A stretch of DNA of 8,527 bases from PHAA01 sp964494735 (GCA_964494735.1 CAZBSD010000060.1:1-8527), one strand, 5' to 3'. Shown: positions 1 through 7,235, counted from the stretch's first letter. A program made the numbers and translations. Notes: generated from the sequence alone by a model not told the origin.

Positions 1-355
1 CGATACCGGTAGAATTAAGATTGCCGTATTTGTCTATCTGGGCACCGCTGATAACCCCTACATCCACCAGTCCGCTCTGTTGAGCACCCATGACTTCCCG
101 CTGACTGCCGGCAAAATAGGCGCGTTCATTATTGACCGCGCAGTTTACGCACATCTGCAGCCGCAAGGGAGCCGGCCCCACCGCTCCATATTCGACCATC
201 ATGTTGAAGTTGGGAGCATGGGTGAATTTGGCTACCGTAGCGGCCATCAACGGCATGCCCACCCCAATGAACGCCAGCTCACCGTCTCTTATCTCCCGGG
301 CCACTGTAGCCGCCATCAATTCTGGCATGCTGTAATCTTTGGCGTAATTAGGCAT
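1..355 (-). CDS. CoA-transferase class I, beta subunit (GctB-like), partial; C-terminus beyond the left edge
   Basis: Only the first 118 residues are present; the frame is still open at base 1. The start ATG (355-353) lies 5 bp after the stop of the preceding alpha subunit, and its ribosome site GAGGTGA overlaps that gene's end, so the two are probably translationally coupled. The protein follows the glutaconate CoA-transferase beta pattern: a glycine-rich early strand (GVGMPL, about 31-36), then MVEYG, whose Glu55 aligns with the glutamate that carries CoA as a thioester in class I CoA-transferases (Glu54 of Acidaminococcus GctB). Near residue 103 comes the family motif GAQIDKYGN. Differences from the other beta subunit, at 1355-2161, are large, so this is a divergent paralogue and not a recent duplicate. 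Family assignment is firm; the substrate is unknown. It presumably pairs with the alpha subunit just upstream. Confidence 0.93.
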   Translation of the reverse strand, partial: MPNYAKDYSMPELMAATVAREIRDGELAFIGVGMPLMAATVAKFTHAPNFNMMVEYGAVGPAPLRLQMCVNCAVNNERAYFAGSQREVMGAQQSGLVDVGVISGAQIDKYGNLNSTGI

Positions 356-360
356 GTGTA

Positions 361-1317
361 TCACCTCACCTCTCCAAATATTTGATATTTATGCTCACTC
401 TGCTGCAAGCGGTTGAGCCGGTCGAAACCTACCATTTGGCAATACTCATGCCAATCTTTGGTGCCATGCACGTATTTATCGGCCCAAGCCTCATAGCCTT
501 CCTGGGTTGCAAATTGCCTATAGACATCCAGACCATAGGGCAGATCATGATGGTAAAAATAGGTCGATTCTCGCCAGTGAGCCCCAAACGGAGCATGCAC
601 GACGGCATCCACATAGTAATAGGGAATGGTTGTAAGGTTGGGCATACGCTTAATCTCAGCGGTGGTTATGATCTCTTCCACACTGACAATCACATGTTTG
701 GCTGCCCGCGCCAGGGTGTCGGTGTTCCCATACAGACCTAAACACTGTACATTGCCGATTTCATCAGCCCGGGCGGCATGGATTACAGCGACGTCAGGAC
801 GCGAAGCCGGCACCATCGCCACCGGACGGCCGGTATAGGGATCGTCTATAACCTTTATCTTAGGGTTGTATTTGATGATATCCGAGCCCAACTGCGACTT
901 GGTGCCGATCGAGTCCAGGTTCATGGAAGCTGCCAGCCAGCGCATGGCCGCACCATAATTGCTGTAATCCTCGACCTCCAAGGGGCGGGGAATCCCTTTT
1001 TCTACCGCCCGCCGGAAGACTTTGTCCTCACCTTCGATTCCGCCCCAGTTGTAACCCATCTCGATCTTCCTTACCAACCCGGAACCGATAAGTACGGAGG
1101 ACATGCCGATCTGGCTGGTGATGACCAGGTCCAGGCTCTTGATCCGGTCCCGCTGGCGTACCATTTCCCAAATCAGATCGGCCGGTGCAGCGCTCACGGT
1201 CATTCCCAGGTAGCAGTTCTCATTGACATATTTGTTGATAGCCTCCTTGGCTGTCATGATCTTATAGGCGGGGGGTTTGGACTTTCCCTTTTCGATGGGG
1301 ATTGGCTCATATCGCAT
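361..1317 (-). CDS. CoA-transferase class I, alpha subunit (GctA-like, divergent second copy)
   Basis: This 318-residue protein is close to the usual GctA length of about 320. I chose the ATG at 1317-1315 because AGGAG sits 8 bases before it; an in-frame GTG at 1326 would overlap that ribosome site. The C-terminal half carries the alpha-subunit signature: a VDAVVHAPFGAHW segment, a tyrosine-rich turn, then a TQEGYEAW stretch and a final xGxxRLxxL motif. The N-terminal half departs from the two other alpha subunits here: the RRP motif after the first glycine-rich strand is replaced by SAAPADL, and the following region has few of their cysteines. It therefore belongs to a different branch and probably forms its own alpha2beta2-type enzyme with the beta subunit starting 5 bp later. 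It could instead be a CoA-transferase-fold hydrolase of the IpdAB kind; the sequence alone does not decide. Confidence 0.93.
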   Translation of the reverse strand: MRYEPIPIEKGKSKPPAYKIMTAKEAINKYVNENCYLGMTVSAAPADLIWEMVRQRDRIKSLDLVITSQIGMSSVLIGSGLVRKIEMGYNWGGIEGEDKVFRRAVEKGIPRPLEVEDYSNYGAAMRWLAASMNLDSIGTKSQLGSDIIKYNPKIKVIDDPYTGRPVAMVPASRPDVAVIHAARADEIGNVQCLGLYGNTDTLARAAKHVIVSVEEIITTAEIKRMPNLTTIPYYYVDAVVHAPFGAHWRESTYFYHHDLPYGLDVYRQFATQEGYEAWADKYVHGTKDWHEYCQMVGFDRLNRLQQSEHKYQIFGEVR

Positions 1318-1354
1318 TATCACCACTCCTTCCGCTTGCTTTTGAGGTTACCGC

Positions 1355-2161
1355 TCAGCGCATTTTGTAAATATTGAGAGGATCGATTTCCTCCCGCAGC
1401 AGCTTGATCTCATCGCTATAAATGGGATCGGCTTCAGTGGACCTCGAGACGTCGATATCGAAGCCGGTATTGGCCTTGACGTCCTCCGGCTTGATGCCGG
1501 GAAAATATTTATCCAGGTACATGATCTTGTCGGTATCATTGAATCTGCATATTCCCATAGAAGAAATAAAGCTACTGGGCCCGCCCTTCAGACCTAGCTC
1601 CTCCCTCCTTACCAGGGTGCCTTCGGGCCATTTCTTGACCATCCAGCCCGGAGTGGTAAGATAGTCTACGAATTCCACGATACGGCGCTTTTGATGGGCC
1701 ATGAGGATGACCGTATCCTTGGCGAATACGCCGATATCAACAGCCCCGGCTGTCCCCGCCAGTCTCTTGTGGGGCTTGTTGTAGTCGCCTCCGATAAAGG
1801 TGGAGTTGACATTACCGTATTTGTCAATCTGGGCTCCGCCGATGAAGCCAAAATCTATCTCATTGCGGCTTAAAGGAAACAAACCCTCGGGATCGCCCAT
1901 CTGCCAGGAAGACCCATAAGTCAGGCGGCTGTCCATTATGGATATCGGCAGCTCCTGCGGTTTGGCATCAGCCTGGCCGGTCTCTACGAAGATGATCATG
2001 TTGGGGCTGTAGGTCATCTTGGCCAACTGGGTGGCCACCAGCGGCAGGCCGGTCCCGATCAAGCCCTTTTTGCCATCAAAACCAGCCAGGAAGCGGGCCG
2101 CATAAACCACCATCGCCTCCACCGGGGAGTACTCTCCAAGCTTTGCAATCTCTCTGGTCAT
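1355..2161 (-). CDS. CoA-transferase class I, beta subunit (glutaconate CoA-transferase GctB-like), catalytic subunit
   Basis: The protein is 268 residues, matching GctB (about 266). It moves CoA between a donor acyl-CoA and a free carboxylate in the cytoplasm. Visible family features in order are GTGLPL (about 36-41), IIFVETG with Glu60 at the position of the catalytic glutamate of Acidaminococcus GctB, FIGGAQIDKYGNVNST near 110-125, AHQKRR followed by VDYLTTPGW, and a C-terminal EDVKANTGFDIDVS block with LLREEIDP. The glycine-rich segment usually written GSGGA reads GTAGA here, a mild variant. The start ATG overlaps the stop of the upstream alpha subunit by one base (TAATG) and is preceded by AAGGAGG, so translation is coupled and a one-to-one complex is likely. 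The natural substrate cannot be told from these motifs. Confidence 0.95.
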   Translation of the reverse strand: MTREIAKLGEYSPVEAMVVYAARFLAGFDGKKGLIGTGLPLVATQLAKMTYSPNMIIFVETGQADAKPQELPISIMDSRLTYGSSWQMGDPEGLFPLSRNEIDFGFIGGAQIDKYGNVNSTFIGGDYNKPHKRLAGTAGAVDIGVFAKDTVILMAHQKRRIVEFVDYLTTPGWMVKKWPEGTLVRREELGLKGGPSSFISSMGICRFNDTDKIMYLDKYFPGIKPEDVKANTGFDIDVSRSTEADPIYSDEIKLLREEIDPLNIYKMR

Positions 2162-3126
2162 TATTTCACCCCTCCTTTTTTCCGCGGAACATACCCGTAA
2201 GGTGGAACCGCCCGTAAACTCTGCAGGCGGCTGGCCCCCAGTTTATTGATATAGTCTTCATGACCTTTTTCATTGAATATCCAGGTCGCGGCCCATTTGT
2301 CAAATCCCTCCTGGGTCGCACAGCTCTTGGCATATTCCTGCAGGAAGGGGATATCCATGTCGTAATGGTTGTATACCTGCCCGGGATGCGCTCCCCAGGG
2401 CAGCTCAACCACCATATCCACCGATGTACAGGGTATGCAATTGCGGTTGGGGTCTTGCCTGATGTAGGATTCCGGGACAACCTGTTCGGCGGTGATGATA
2501 ACCTTACGGGCCGACAGAGCCGCAAAGTGGTCGAAGGTGAGGCTGCCATCGATCCGGACCGTACCTTCCTCGCCCACCATCTGGACGTGGCATACGCATA
2601 CATCCAGTTTGATAGCCGGGATAAGCTGAACCGTCCCCATATCGAAGAAGGGGTCTTCCATCAGCACATATTTCTTCTTCGGCAATACTTCGGGGTTTCG
2701 CGCTATGGCCCGAGCCCCTCCCAAGTTGTCATAGGCCGGGTTCAGGACATCGGTGCCGATGCAGGTGCGCGAGGCGATAAACGGTACCCCCGCCATTCCT
2801 GCCATGACACCGATGGAATAATCAATATGACCAATGTCATCGCAGACTATCGTGCCTGCTTCAGCCATCCTCTTGAAGTTGGGGGCAATACCGAATGCGC
2901 CATTGGAGGTATAGGTGCCGCGGTACGCCGAGATACAACCGCCTCCGACCATGATGTCATCGCACAGGGAGCAGGTGCCGATCAGAACCAGGTTCTTCTT
3001 GCCCTGGCGAACAATCTCCATGGCTGCCGCTACCGGCCTTCTGTCTTCAACGATGCCGCCAGTAAGGATCACATCGCCATCTTTGATTTCTTGGATCGCT
3101 TCCTTGAGGCTAACGACTTTACTCAT
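2161..3126 (-). CDS. CoA-transferase class I, alpha subunit (glutaconate CoA-transferase GctA-like)
   Basis: Starting at the ATG at 3126-3124 the protein has 321 residues, the normal GctA length. That start has AAAGGAGG six bases upstream; the alternative ATG at 3132 directly abuts the ribosome site. The gene overlaps the end of the preceding alpha subunit by 8 bp and the start of the beta subunit by 1 bp. It resembles Acidaminococcus GctA across its length as I recall that sequence: MSKVVSLKEAI start, EDRRPVAAAMEIVRQG, a YIRQDPNRN segment, VDMVVELPWGAHPGQVY, and a C-terminal NKLGASRLQSL followed by VPPYGY. It is rich in cysteine (10, including TCSLC, VCVC and CIPC), about twice the neighbouring paralogue. 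Of the three alpha subunits this is the best partner for the beta subunit that follows. Confidence 0.95.
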   Translation of the reverse strand: MSKVVSLKEAIQEIKDGDVILTGGIVEDRRPVAAAMEIVRQGKKNLVLIGTCSLCDDIMVGGGCISAYRGTYTSNGAFGIAPNFKRMAEAGTIVCDDIGHIDYSIGVMAGMAGVPFIASRTCIGTDVLNPAYDNLGGARAIARNPEVLPKKKYVLMEDPFFDMGTVQLIPAIKLDVCVCHVQMVGEEGTVRIDGSLTFDHFAALSARKVIITAEQVVPESYIRQDPNRNCIPCTSVDMVVELPWGAHPGQVYNHYDMDIPFLQEYAKSCATQEGFDKWAATWIFNEKGHEDYINKLGASRLQSLRAVPPYGYVPRKKGGVK

Positions 3127-4153
3127 CTCCATCCTCCTTTACAATCGTGTATTTATCCTGATGACTTGAACGGGAACGGTGCATCGCCGGGGTAGTAGTG
3201 CGCAGTTTTTCCAACCTCCAGGCTCCAATCTTGTCGAGGTATTGGTCCCGCGACGATATGTCCAGAATCCATTCCTTGATCCAATTTTGGAAACCTTCCT
3301 CTGATCGAGCCAGAGCTTCATAAGTCCGGATAAACGAAATATCGGTATCATAGCAGCCGGGAACCTGACTGGGATGACCGCCCCAGGGAACCTCGACTAC
3401 CATATCTACTGCGGTGCTGGGTATCTGGTTGCGGTTGGGGTCACGCCGCAGATATTCTTCAGGTACTATCTGCTCGGTGGTTATAATGACCGTCCGGGCG
3501 GCATGGACAAAATAGTGATCGAAGGCCAGACTGCCGCTTATCCTGGCGGTCCCCTGCTCGCCCGCGACAGGAGTATGGATGACAGCCACATCAGCCGGCA
3601 TGGCTGGCAGCAGCTTTACCAGTCCCTGATCATAGAAAGGATCATCGATAAATTCGAATTTTTTTTTGGGTATCATGGCTTTATTGCCGGCCTTGGACTT
3701 GAGTATTTCATTGCGGTTCATCTGGTCGCTCAATACATCGCTGCCCATGGTTGCCCGGGTGGCTACAAAGGGGCAGCCGGCCATGGCCGCCATGGCGCCG
3801 TATATTATGTCCAGGTGCCCGATCTCGTCCGGGAAAAATTCACCGGCTTCAGTTTTGCGCAGGGTGGCCGGGGACAGGCCGAAACTGCCCATGCCGGTGT
3901 AACACCCCCGCCATGCCACCGCGCATCCGGCCCCGACCAGGATATCTTCAGCCAACGAACACTGGGCCAGCAAAATCAGCCCGCGTTTCTGCTGCCGGAC
4001 TATCTCATAGGCGGCGGCCATGGGACGGCGGGTATCGATGAAGGCACCCAGCATAAGCACATCACCGTCCCGGATCTCGCTGATGGCTTCAGATAGGGGC
4101 ACGACTTTGTTATCCCGCCTCTCTCTTGGCCTGCTGTCAAACAGATCATTCAT
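3119..4153 (-). CDS. CoA-transferase class I, alpha subunit (GctA-like, tandem paralogue)
   Basis: The preferred start is the ATG at 4153-4151, giving 344 residues; it has AAAGGCGG about 8 bases upstream. An in-frame GTG at 4177 would add 8 residues but has no ribosome site. The protein aligns end to end with the next alpha subunit, at very roughly half identity by eye: DTRRPMAAAYEIVRQ, an EYLRRDPNRN segment, VDMVVEVPWGGHPSQV, and DKIGAWRLEKL. After that motif it carries a basic and acidic tail of about 25 residues that the paralogue lacks. It lies 39 bp after the acyl-CoA dehydrogenase stop and overlaps the next gene by 8 bp. There is no beta subunit directly after it, so it must share one, form a mixed complex, or do something else. 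Confidence 0.93.
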   Translation of the reverse strand: MNDLFDSRPRERRDNKVVPLSEAISEIRDGDVLMLGAFIDTRRPMAAAYEIVRQQKRGLILLAQCSLAEDILVGAGCAVAWRGCYTGMGSFGLSPATLRKTEAGEFFPDEIGHLDIIYGAMAAMAGCPFVATRATMGSDVLSDQMNRNEILKSKAGNKAMIPKKKFEFIDDPFYDQGLVKLLPAMPADVAVIHTPVAGEQGTARISGSLAFDHYFVHAARTVIITTEQIVPEEYLRRDPNRNQIPSTAVDMVVEVPWGGHPSQVPGCYDTDISFIRTYEALARSEEGFQNWIKEWILDISSRDQYLDKIGAWRLEKLRTTTPAMHRSRSSHQDKYTIVKEDGDE

Positions 4154-4192
4154 AAGAAAAGCCGCCTTTACATCCACTTGATCGGCACATTA

Positions 4193-5335
4193 TCAGGACA
4201 GTACACTCTTGCCGATGATTACCCGTTGTATCTGCGAGGTCCCCTCGAATATCTGCAATATCTTGGCATCACGCATCATCTTCTCAACCGGATAATCGCG
4301 GCAGAAGCCATATCCGCCCAGGATCTGCACCGCATTGGTAACTACCCGGTTGGCGGCATCAGCAGCAAAACACTTGCTCATCGCCGACAGGTCGGCAGCC
4401 ATTAACTTTTCATCCAGCAGCCAGGCTGCCTTTTGCCATAACAGCCGGGATGCTTCGATGTCCATGGCCATATCCGCCAGCATGAAGGCTACCGCCTGAT
4501 GATTGCCAATGGTTTTGCCAAAAGCTTTACGCTCTTTGGCATAATCGCAAGCATAGTCGAAGGCTGCGGAAGCCACCCCGGTGGAAGCTGATGCGATGAA
4601 GGGGCGTGATGAATTGAAGGCTTTCATGGCCAGTTTGAAGCCGTCGCCCTCTTCACCGATGCGAAACTTCTTGTGGACTTTCACATTGTCGAAGATGACT
4701 TCGGAGGTCTCCGAGCAGCGCATGCCCATCTTGTGCTCGCTCTTGCCGAAGGACACTCCTTCCGTCTGGGCGTCCACCATGAAGAAGGATTGCCCCTTGC
4801 CCCCCTTGCTGGTATCATGGCTGGCCAGCACAGTCAGCTTATTGGCGTGTTTGCCATTGGTGATGAAAATCTTGGTTCCGTTGATGATGTAATAGTCTCC
4901 GTCCTTCTTGCAGGTGGTCCTTATCCCAGCCACGTCGGACCCGGCTCCCGGTTCGGTCACCGCGTAGGCAGCCAGTTTACCTTCTTCACATAGATCCGGA
5001 TACCAGTAATCCCACTGTTCCTCTGTTCCCCCATAAAGTACTGGCTCTGATGCGAGCATGTTAGCCAACGGGGTAATGGCGATACCCAGACACCCGCGGC
5101 ATAATTCCTCGACCACCATGCATAAGCCGACGTTGCCGAAAACCATGCCGTTGTATTTTTCCGGCGCGTTCATACAGTTGAGGCCCAGGTCAAACATCTT
5201 TTTGACCTCTGGCCAGGGGAACTCCTCCGACTCGTCATAGGCTGCCCGGACCGGAACGATTTCGTTCTCCACGAACTTGCGGACGGTTCTTTGCAATGCC
5301 AATTGGTCCTCGTCATAAGTAAATCCAAAGCCCAT
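4193..5335 (-). CDS. acyl-CoA dehydrogenase (FAD-dependent, short/medium-chain or butyryl-CoA type)
   Basis: This 380-residue flavoprotein is the standard family length. It oxidises an acyl-CoA to the trans-2-enoyl-CoA and passes electrons to an electron-transfer flavoprotein. The two family signatures are present: AVTEPGAGSDVAG at about 125-137, and QILGGYGFCRDYPVEK at about 337-352. Near the end, QIFEGTSQIQR places Glu364 where short- and medium-chain members have their catalytic base. The tail EGTSQIQR is unlike the EGTHDIH form I associate with glutaryl-CoA dehydrogenase, so a simple saturated acyl-CoA is the likelier substrate; chain length is not readable. The start ATG has AAGGAG 9 bases upstream and is the first gene after the sigma-54 promoter at 5441-5457, with a leader of about 95 nt. 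No EtfAB gene lies in the window. Confidence 0.96.
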   Translation of the reverse strand: MGFGFTYDEDQLALQRTVRKFVENEIVPVRAAYDESEEFPWPEVKKMFDLGLNCMNAPEKYNGMVFGNVGLCMVVEELCRGCLGIAITPLANMLASEPVLYGGTEEQWDYWYPDLCEEGKLAAYAVTEPGAGSDVAGIRTTCKKDGDYYIINGTKIFITNGKHANKLTVLASHDTSKGGKGQSFFMVDAQTEGVSFGKSEHKMGMRCSETSEVIFDNVKVHKKFRIGEEGDGFKLAMKAFNSSRPFIASASTGVASAAFDYACDYAKERKAFGKTIGNHQAVAFMLADMAMDIEASRLLWQKAAWLLDEKLMAADLSAMSKCFAADAANRVVTNAVQILGGYGFCRDYPVEKMMRDAKILQIFEGTSQIQRVIIGKSVLS

Positions 5336-5440
5336 TTACCAGCTCTCCTTCCTCGCATTTCCAAATTTCGGTTGTGCCAGTTACCGGTACCCCTCCTTCC
5401 GGGCGCAAACCCCATTTCTGTCTGCCTGTTCTTATCCTTT

Positions 5441-5457
5441 AGCAATTGCCGTGCCAA
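5441..5457 (-). promoter_or_regulatory. sigma-54 (-24/-12) promoter of the acyl-CoA dehydrogenase / CoA-transferase operon
   Basis: On the minus strand this reads TTGGCACG-GCAA-TTGCT, which matches the sigma-54 consensus YTGGCACG-N4-TTGCW at every defined position. The predicted start of transcription is near 5430, about 95 nt before the dehydrogenase ATG. A sigma-54 activator gene lies immediately upstream, so the assignment is well supported by context. The -24 side touches the T-run of that gene's terminator. Confidence 0.92.
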
Positions 5458-5499
5458 AAAAAATGAGAGAGGCCAATCCCGATTAATCGGGGCCCCTCT
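5456..5499 (-). terminator. intrinsic terminator of the sigma-54 activator gene
   Basis: On the minus strand an outer 9-bp stem (AGAGGGGCC with GGCCTCTCT, one G-T wobble) encloses the perfect palindrome CCCGATTAATCGGG (5478-5491), and CA plus eight T residues follow. It lies about 155 nt after the activator's stop codon and would insulate the downstream operon from read-through. The plus-strand side of the hairpin has no comparable T-run. Confidence 0.85.
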
Positions 5500-5598
5500 G
5501 CCTTGTCATTGTTCTTATGCAATCAGTTTGTTGTCAAAATGGCAGCTCCTGCCTGCCAATTTATTCAAGCCAACCGCCCTATAACGGGATTGGTAGCC

Positions 5599-5641
5599 AC
5601 TGGACGATTATCCAGTCCGTTTTGGACAAAGGTCCTTGTCC
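5599..5641. promoter_or_regulatory. candidate upstream activator sites: two adjacent dyads for the sigma-54 activator
   Basis: Two perfect inverted repeats with 6-base arms and 6-base spacers lie side by side: ACTGGA-N6-TCCAGT (5599-5616) and GGACAA-N6-TTGTCC (5624-5641). Their centres are 25 bp apart and about 178 and 203 bp upstream of the predicted transcription start near 5430, the usual range for enhancer-like sites of sigma-54 activators. They sit in the short gap just after the activator's stop codon. Binding by that protein is an inference. Confidence 0.6.
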
Positions 5642-5653
5642 CCGAATATCTGA

Positions 5654-7015
5654 TCAGGAACCGGCCATAAGTTCGTATTGCTTGATCTTCTTGTATAGCG
5701 AAGAAAGGTCCATGTCCAGGATTTCAGCGGTTTTGGTCTTGTTGAATCCGGTTTCGGACAATGCCTGGGCGATCACCTGCTTCTCGTATTCTTTTACCTG
5801 GTCCCGCAGGGTCCGGGGAGAAGCCTCACTGACGATGGGTATGTGAAGAAAAGAAAGGTGTTTATCGGTCATGGTCGGATCATTGTTCAGGTCGGCCAAG
5901 AGAGCGGACCGCTGCAAGACATTGATCAGCTCCCGGACGTTACCGGGCCAGCTATATTGTCGCAGCGTCTTGCAGGCCTCAGTGGACATCCCGGTTACCT
6001 CGGTTTTCAGTTCTTTATTGATGCAGGGCATGATATAATCCACCAAATGCGGAAGGTCGTCGATTCTATCCCGTAAGGGGGGGATGTCCAGGCTCAGAAC
6101 GTTGAGCCGATAGTAAAGGTCCTCCCGGAAGGTGTTGGCATCAATCATCGCCTTTAGGTTGCGATTGGTTGCGGCTATCACCCTCACATTTACGCGAATC
6201 GGTTTATGCCCGCCCAACCTCTCGAACTCTCTTTCCTGGAGAAACACCAGCAGTTTGCTCTGCATGGATGGTGACATTTCAGCAATCTCATCCAGGAATA
6301 TGGTCCCCCCATGCGCTAATTCAAACTTGCCCCGGCTGCCACCTTTCCGGGCACCGGTAAAAGAGCCCTCCTCATAACCGAAAAGCTCGGCCTCCAGGAG
6401 ATGCTCAGGAATGGCCGCGCAGTTTACCCTGATGAAAGGCATCCGGGAACGGTTGCTGGCCTGGTGAATAGCCTGGGCAAAAAGTTCCTTGCCGGTACCG
6501 CTCTCTCCGTTGATCAGGACTGTTATGGAGGGATGCTGGGCCGCTTTATGAGCCAGTTCCTTGACCGCCCTCATCTTCTCATTTTCACCGACGATTTCCG
6601 CAAAGCTATACCGGGCTGAATAAAGGCTGATAACTTCATCCCGGTACATATTGAGCTCAGCCATCAAGTTGTCGACCAAATGCTTGGCGTCCCATATATC
6701 CATAAATATACTATAGGCGAAACAGCCGATCAGTTCTCGGTCTTGGAACAGAGGGATGGAGCTGGCTATCATGTGGTAGCCATTTACGGTCCAGTTGTAA
6801 CCGGTTATGGCTTTACCGGTCTTCAGGACCCGGACAGTTCGGGTATGGGGAGTAAGTTCCACGATGGGGTGCCCGATGACTTCATCCTCGGATCTTCCCA
6901 GGATCTCCAGATATCCTTTGCTAACGAATCTGACAATTCCAGCAGCATCTACTATAAGGGAAACCATCGCGGTCGTTTCGTACAGAAATCTATAAAGCAA
7001 TGCCTCGGGTTTCAA
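5654..7015 (-). CDS. sigma-54-dependent transcriptional activator with PAS sensor, AAA+ and Fis-type HTH domains
   Basis: The protein activates sigma-54 RNA polymerase by ATP hydrolysis. With the TTG start at 7015-7013 it has 453 residues; GGGGGAG ends 5 bases before that codon. A GTG at 7063 would add 16 residues and place that ribosome site inside the coding region. In order: a PAS domain (about 10-105; LIVDAAGIVRFVS), a helical linker, then the AAA+ domain with Walker A GESGTGKE (170-177), the sigma-54 contact loop as GSFTGA (217-222, a variant of GAFTGA), Walker B GGTIFLDE (236-243) and the arginine-finger segment FREDLYYRLN near 297. The C-terminus is a Fis-type helix-turn-helix (TGFNKTKTAEILDMD). 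There is no receiver domain, so it probably senses a small ligand, perhaps a pathway acid or acyl-CoA, through PAS. Its position between two sigma-54 promoters makes it their probable activator. Confidence 0.96.
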   Translation of the reverse strand: MKPEALLYRFLYETTAMVSLIVDAAGIVRFVSKGYLEILGRSEDEVIGHPIVELTPHTRTVRVLKTGKAITGYNWTVNGYHMIASSIPLFQDRELIGCFAYSIFMDIWDAKHLVDNLMAELNMYRDEVISLYSARYSFAEIVGENEKMRAVKELAHKAAQHPSITVLINGESGTGKELFAQAIHQASNRSRMPFIRVNCAAIPEHLLEAELFGYEEGSFTGARKGGSRGKFELAHGGTIFLDEIAEMSPSMQSKLLVFLQEREFERLGGHKPIRVNVRVIAATNRNLKAMIDANTFREDLYYRLNVLSLDIPPLRDRIDDLPHLVDYIMPCINKELKTEVTGMSTEACKTLRQYSWPGNVRELINVLQRSALLADLNNDPTMTDKHLSFLHIPIVSEASPRTLRDQVKEYEKQVIAQALSETGFNKTKTAEILDMDLSSLYKKIKQYELMAGS

Positions 7016-7060
7016 CTCTACTCCCCCTTTTACGCACAAGACTGTCAACCGGCAGATACA

Positions 7061-7080
7061 CACTGAGTCAGTTTATCCAG
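7061..7080. promoter_or_regulatory. possible activator-binding site in the leader of the regulator gene
   Basis: The plus strand contains CACTG and, 8 bases later, TATCCAG. The dyad at 5598-5615 has the same two blocks with a 6-base gap. The left part, ACTGAGTCAGT (7062-7072), is itself an odd palindrome. The site lies just downstream of the possible -10 element at 7099-7107, where a bound protein could limit its own gene's transcription. The different spacing makes this tentative. Confidence 0.35.
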
Positions 7081-7098
7081 GCAGGGATAGCTGATTCC

Positions 7099-7107
7099 AT
7101 TTTAGCA
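7099..7107 (-). promoter_or_regulatory. possible extended -10 promoter element of the regulator gene
   Basis: The minus strand reads TGCTAAAAT, matching the extended -10 form TGnTATAAT except for one base. No good -35 hexamer stands 16-18 bp upstream. Transcription would start near 7092 and leave a leader of about 75 nt before the TTG start. This is the best housekeeping promoter candidate I see between the terminator at 7199 and the gene. Confidence 0.35.
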
Positions 7108-7198
7108 AAATAATCCAGCTGTTCGGTACATATTTTGGGTGCCAACCATTTCGTTCATTAAATCCATCCTTTTAAAAAGCTCCCGGTGAATAGCTGCT

Positions 7199-7235
7199 AA
7201 AAAAGGGGGATAACCGCCGCTGCGGTTACCACCCC
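7199..7235 (-). terminator. intrinsic terminator after the enoyl-CoA hydratase gene
   Basis: On the minus strand the arm GGGGTGGTAACCGC pairs with GCGGTTATCCCCC around an AGCG loop, with one bulged T and one G-T wobble, and six T residues follow. It separates the hydratase transcript from the regulator gene. It lies about 180 nt after the hydratase stop codon, an unusually long 3' region. Confidence 0.85.

Noticed and set aside
2260..3195. Long plus-strand open frame of 311 codons
   Set aside because: It lies fully antisense to well-supported CoA-transferase genes, has no ribosome site and no recognisable domain. Similar plus-strand frames opposite the other CoA-transferase genes, the dehydrogenase and the activator are shadows for the same reason.
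3119..4177. GTG at 4177 as start of the first CoA-transferase alpha gene
   Set aside because: No ribosome site precedes it, while the ATG at 4153 has AAAGGCGG at suitable spacing and gives a length closer to the family norm.
5361..5380. CTGGCACA in the dehydrogenase leader as a second sigma-54 promoter
   Set aside because: No TTGC-like -12 box follows at the correct spacing (the bases are AAATT), and the perfect promoter at 5441-5457 suffices.
5170..5457. Minus-strand frame covering the dehydrogenase leader and start
   Set aside because: It begins inside the sigma-54 promoter, upstream of the predicted transcript start, and overlaps the dehydrogenase in another frame.
7126..7142. TTGGCACC on the minus strand as a third sigma-54 promoter, for the activator gene
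   Set aside because: The -24 half is good, but the -12 position reads ATATG and lacks the required GC.
7102..7167. Minus-strand peptide of 18-21 codons upstream of the activator gene
   Set aside because: The upstream AAAAGG is a weak ribosome site, and the frame ends inside the likely -10 element, so it would be mostly untranscribed. No other evidence supports it.
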